From positions 1 to 5,789 of the forward strand of contig CACZON010000259.1 in assembly GCA_902782805.1 (NCBI GenBank): a DNA stretch of 5,789 nucleotides, read 5' to 3'. This DNA comes from Oscillospiraceae bacterium. Its GTDB lineage: Bacteria; Bacillota; Clostridia; Oscillospirales; Acutalibacteraceae. A program made the translations under genes and the position numbers. The notes below the pieces were generated by a model, which was given only the letters and a program-made list of their open reading frames with translations, ran no database searches and had not been told where the DNA came from. Of the stretch, positions 5,394 to 5,789 are shown in pieces. Position 1 is the stretch's first letter. Every line of letters begins with the position of its first letter.

Positions 5394-5789
5394 ATGGCAG
5401 CAAAGGCACAGGAAGGAAGAGTCTATCCGGTTGCGATGGATTTTGTTCTCTGGAAGCTTCGGACGATCGATTCTTCCAATCTGAACGTATCGCTCAAATC
5501 GGAGAACAACGATCCCAACGGCAGCATCTGGTTTCGGATCCACCACGGCATGAGCATGACGTCCTACGGCGAGAAGATCACCGTTACCGTTACCCCGCAG
5601 CAGGGCGGAACGGGGATCCATATCCTCTCCGAATGCGGAATGCCGACGCAGATTATCGACTACGGCAAGAATAAGAAGAACGTCGCCGCGATCTTCCGTT
5701 ATCTCGAAGACGGGATGAACGCCGCGCCGCCCGCGCAGTACGCGCCGCAGCCGGCTCCGCAGCCCGTTCAGCCGCCGGTTCCCCAGCCG
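5394..5789 (+). CDS. Unrecognised protein with compact N-terminal domain and Pro/Gln/Ala-rich tail, 3' end missing
   Basis: The frame runs open from the ATG to the last base, giving 132 residues with no stop. I do not recognise the family with certainty. Residues 1-108 look like one small globular domain: alternating hydrophobic strands (Y11-P-V-A-M-D-F-V-L-W, N31-V-S-L, S44-I-W-F-R-I), then G59-E-K-I-T-V-T-V-T, then G74-I-H-I-L-S-E-C-G-M, and I87-I-D-Y-G-K-N-K-K-N-V-A-A-I-F-R-Y-L ending in a probable helix. The G-E-x-I-x-V-x-V and D-Y-G-K-N-x-x-N elements look like a conserved signature of small bacterial domains I cannot name. Residues 109-132 are Pro/Gln/Ala-rich and open-ended; they resemble the linker of the preceding zinc-ribbon protein, including a shared Q-Y-A-P-Q. 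By analogy the missing part may hold a zinc ribbon or membrane segment, but that is a guess. No signal peptide or membrane helix is seen in the visible part. Confidence 0.72.
   Translation, partial: MAAKAQEGRVYPVAMDFVLWKLRTIDSSNLNVSLKSENNDPNGSIWFRIHHGMSMTSYGEKITVTVTPQQGGTGIHILSECGMPTQIIDYGKNKKNVAAIFRYLEDGMNAAPPAQYAPQPAPQPVQPPVPQP

Noticed and set aside
4666..5409. A 247-codon minus-strand frame spanning the zinc-ribbon gene and the hairpin
   Set aside because: It crosses both flanking intergenic regions and the terminator-like hairpin, and its translation is Arg/Asp-repetitive, the antisense of the hydrophobic and Pro/Gln codons.
5389..5471. ATG at 5389 as the start of the last gene
   Set aside because: Its frame ends at a TGA after about 27 codons; the overlapping ATG at 5394 opens a frame to the window end.

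Overview
The window is protein-dense, GC-rich (by eye; not computed) and almost entirely coding on the + strand. It looks like chromosomal DNA of a GC-rich Bacillota, most plausibly an uncultivated Clostridia-type gut bacterium. The reasons are a DegV/FakB protein and a FakA (YloV) kinase, both typical of Bacillota, purine-rich Shine-Dalgarno sites, and very tight gene packing. The lineage is an inference from gene content, not from a marker gene. I see no RNA gene, CRISPR array, insertion sequence or phage gene.

Region 1 (1-4644) reads as one operon of four co-directional genes with gaps of 1, 27 and 14 bases. They are the C-terminal three quarters of a DegV/FakB-type fatty-acid-binding protein, a 12-helix GPH/MelB-type (MFS_2) cation symporter, a full-length fatty acid kinase FakA (DhaL kinase domain, zinc-site middle domain, DegV-like C-terminal domain), and a membrane-anchored alpha/beta hydrolase whose nucleophile elbow carries cysteine rather than serine. 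FakB and FakA are partners: FakB presents a bound fatty acid to FakA, which makes acyl phosphate for phospholipid synthesis. The transporter between them belongs to the superfamily that includes the animal lysolipid importer MFSD2A, and a hydrolase follows. The set can therefore be read as an exogenous-lipid uptake, cleavage and activation module. That reading is a hypothesis from context; no substrate can be read from the sequence.

Region 2 (4645-4728) is a short AT-rich spacer that probably separates the operon from the next unit. Region 3 (4729-5789) holds a small zinc-ribbon membrane protein with a Pro/Gln-rich linker, a strong hairpin (5336-5368), and the start of an unrecognised protein with a compact N-terminal domain and a Pro/Gln/Ala-rich tail that runs off the window. 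The matching low-complexity segments suggest that the last two genes belong together.

The large minus-strand open frames opposite these genes are judged to be codon-bias shadows.
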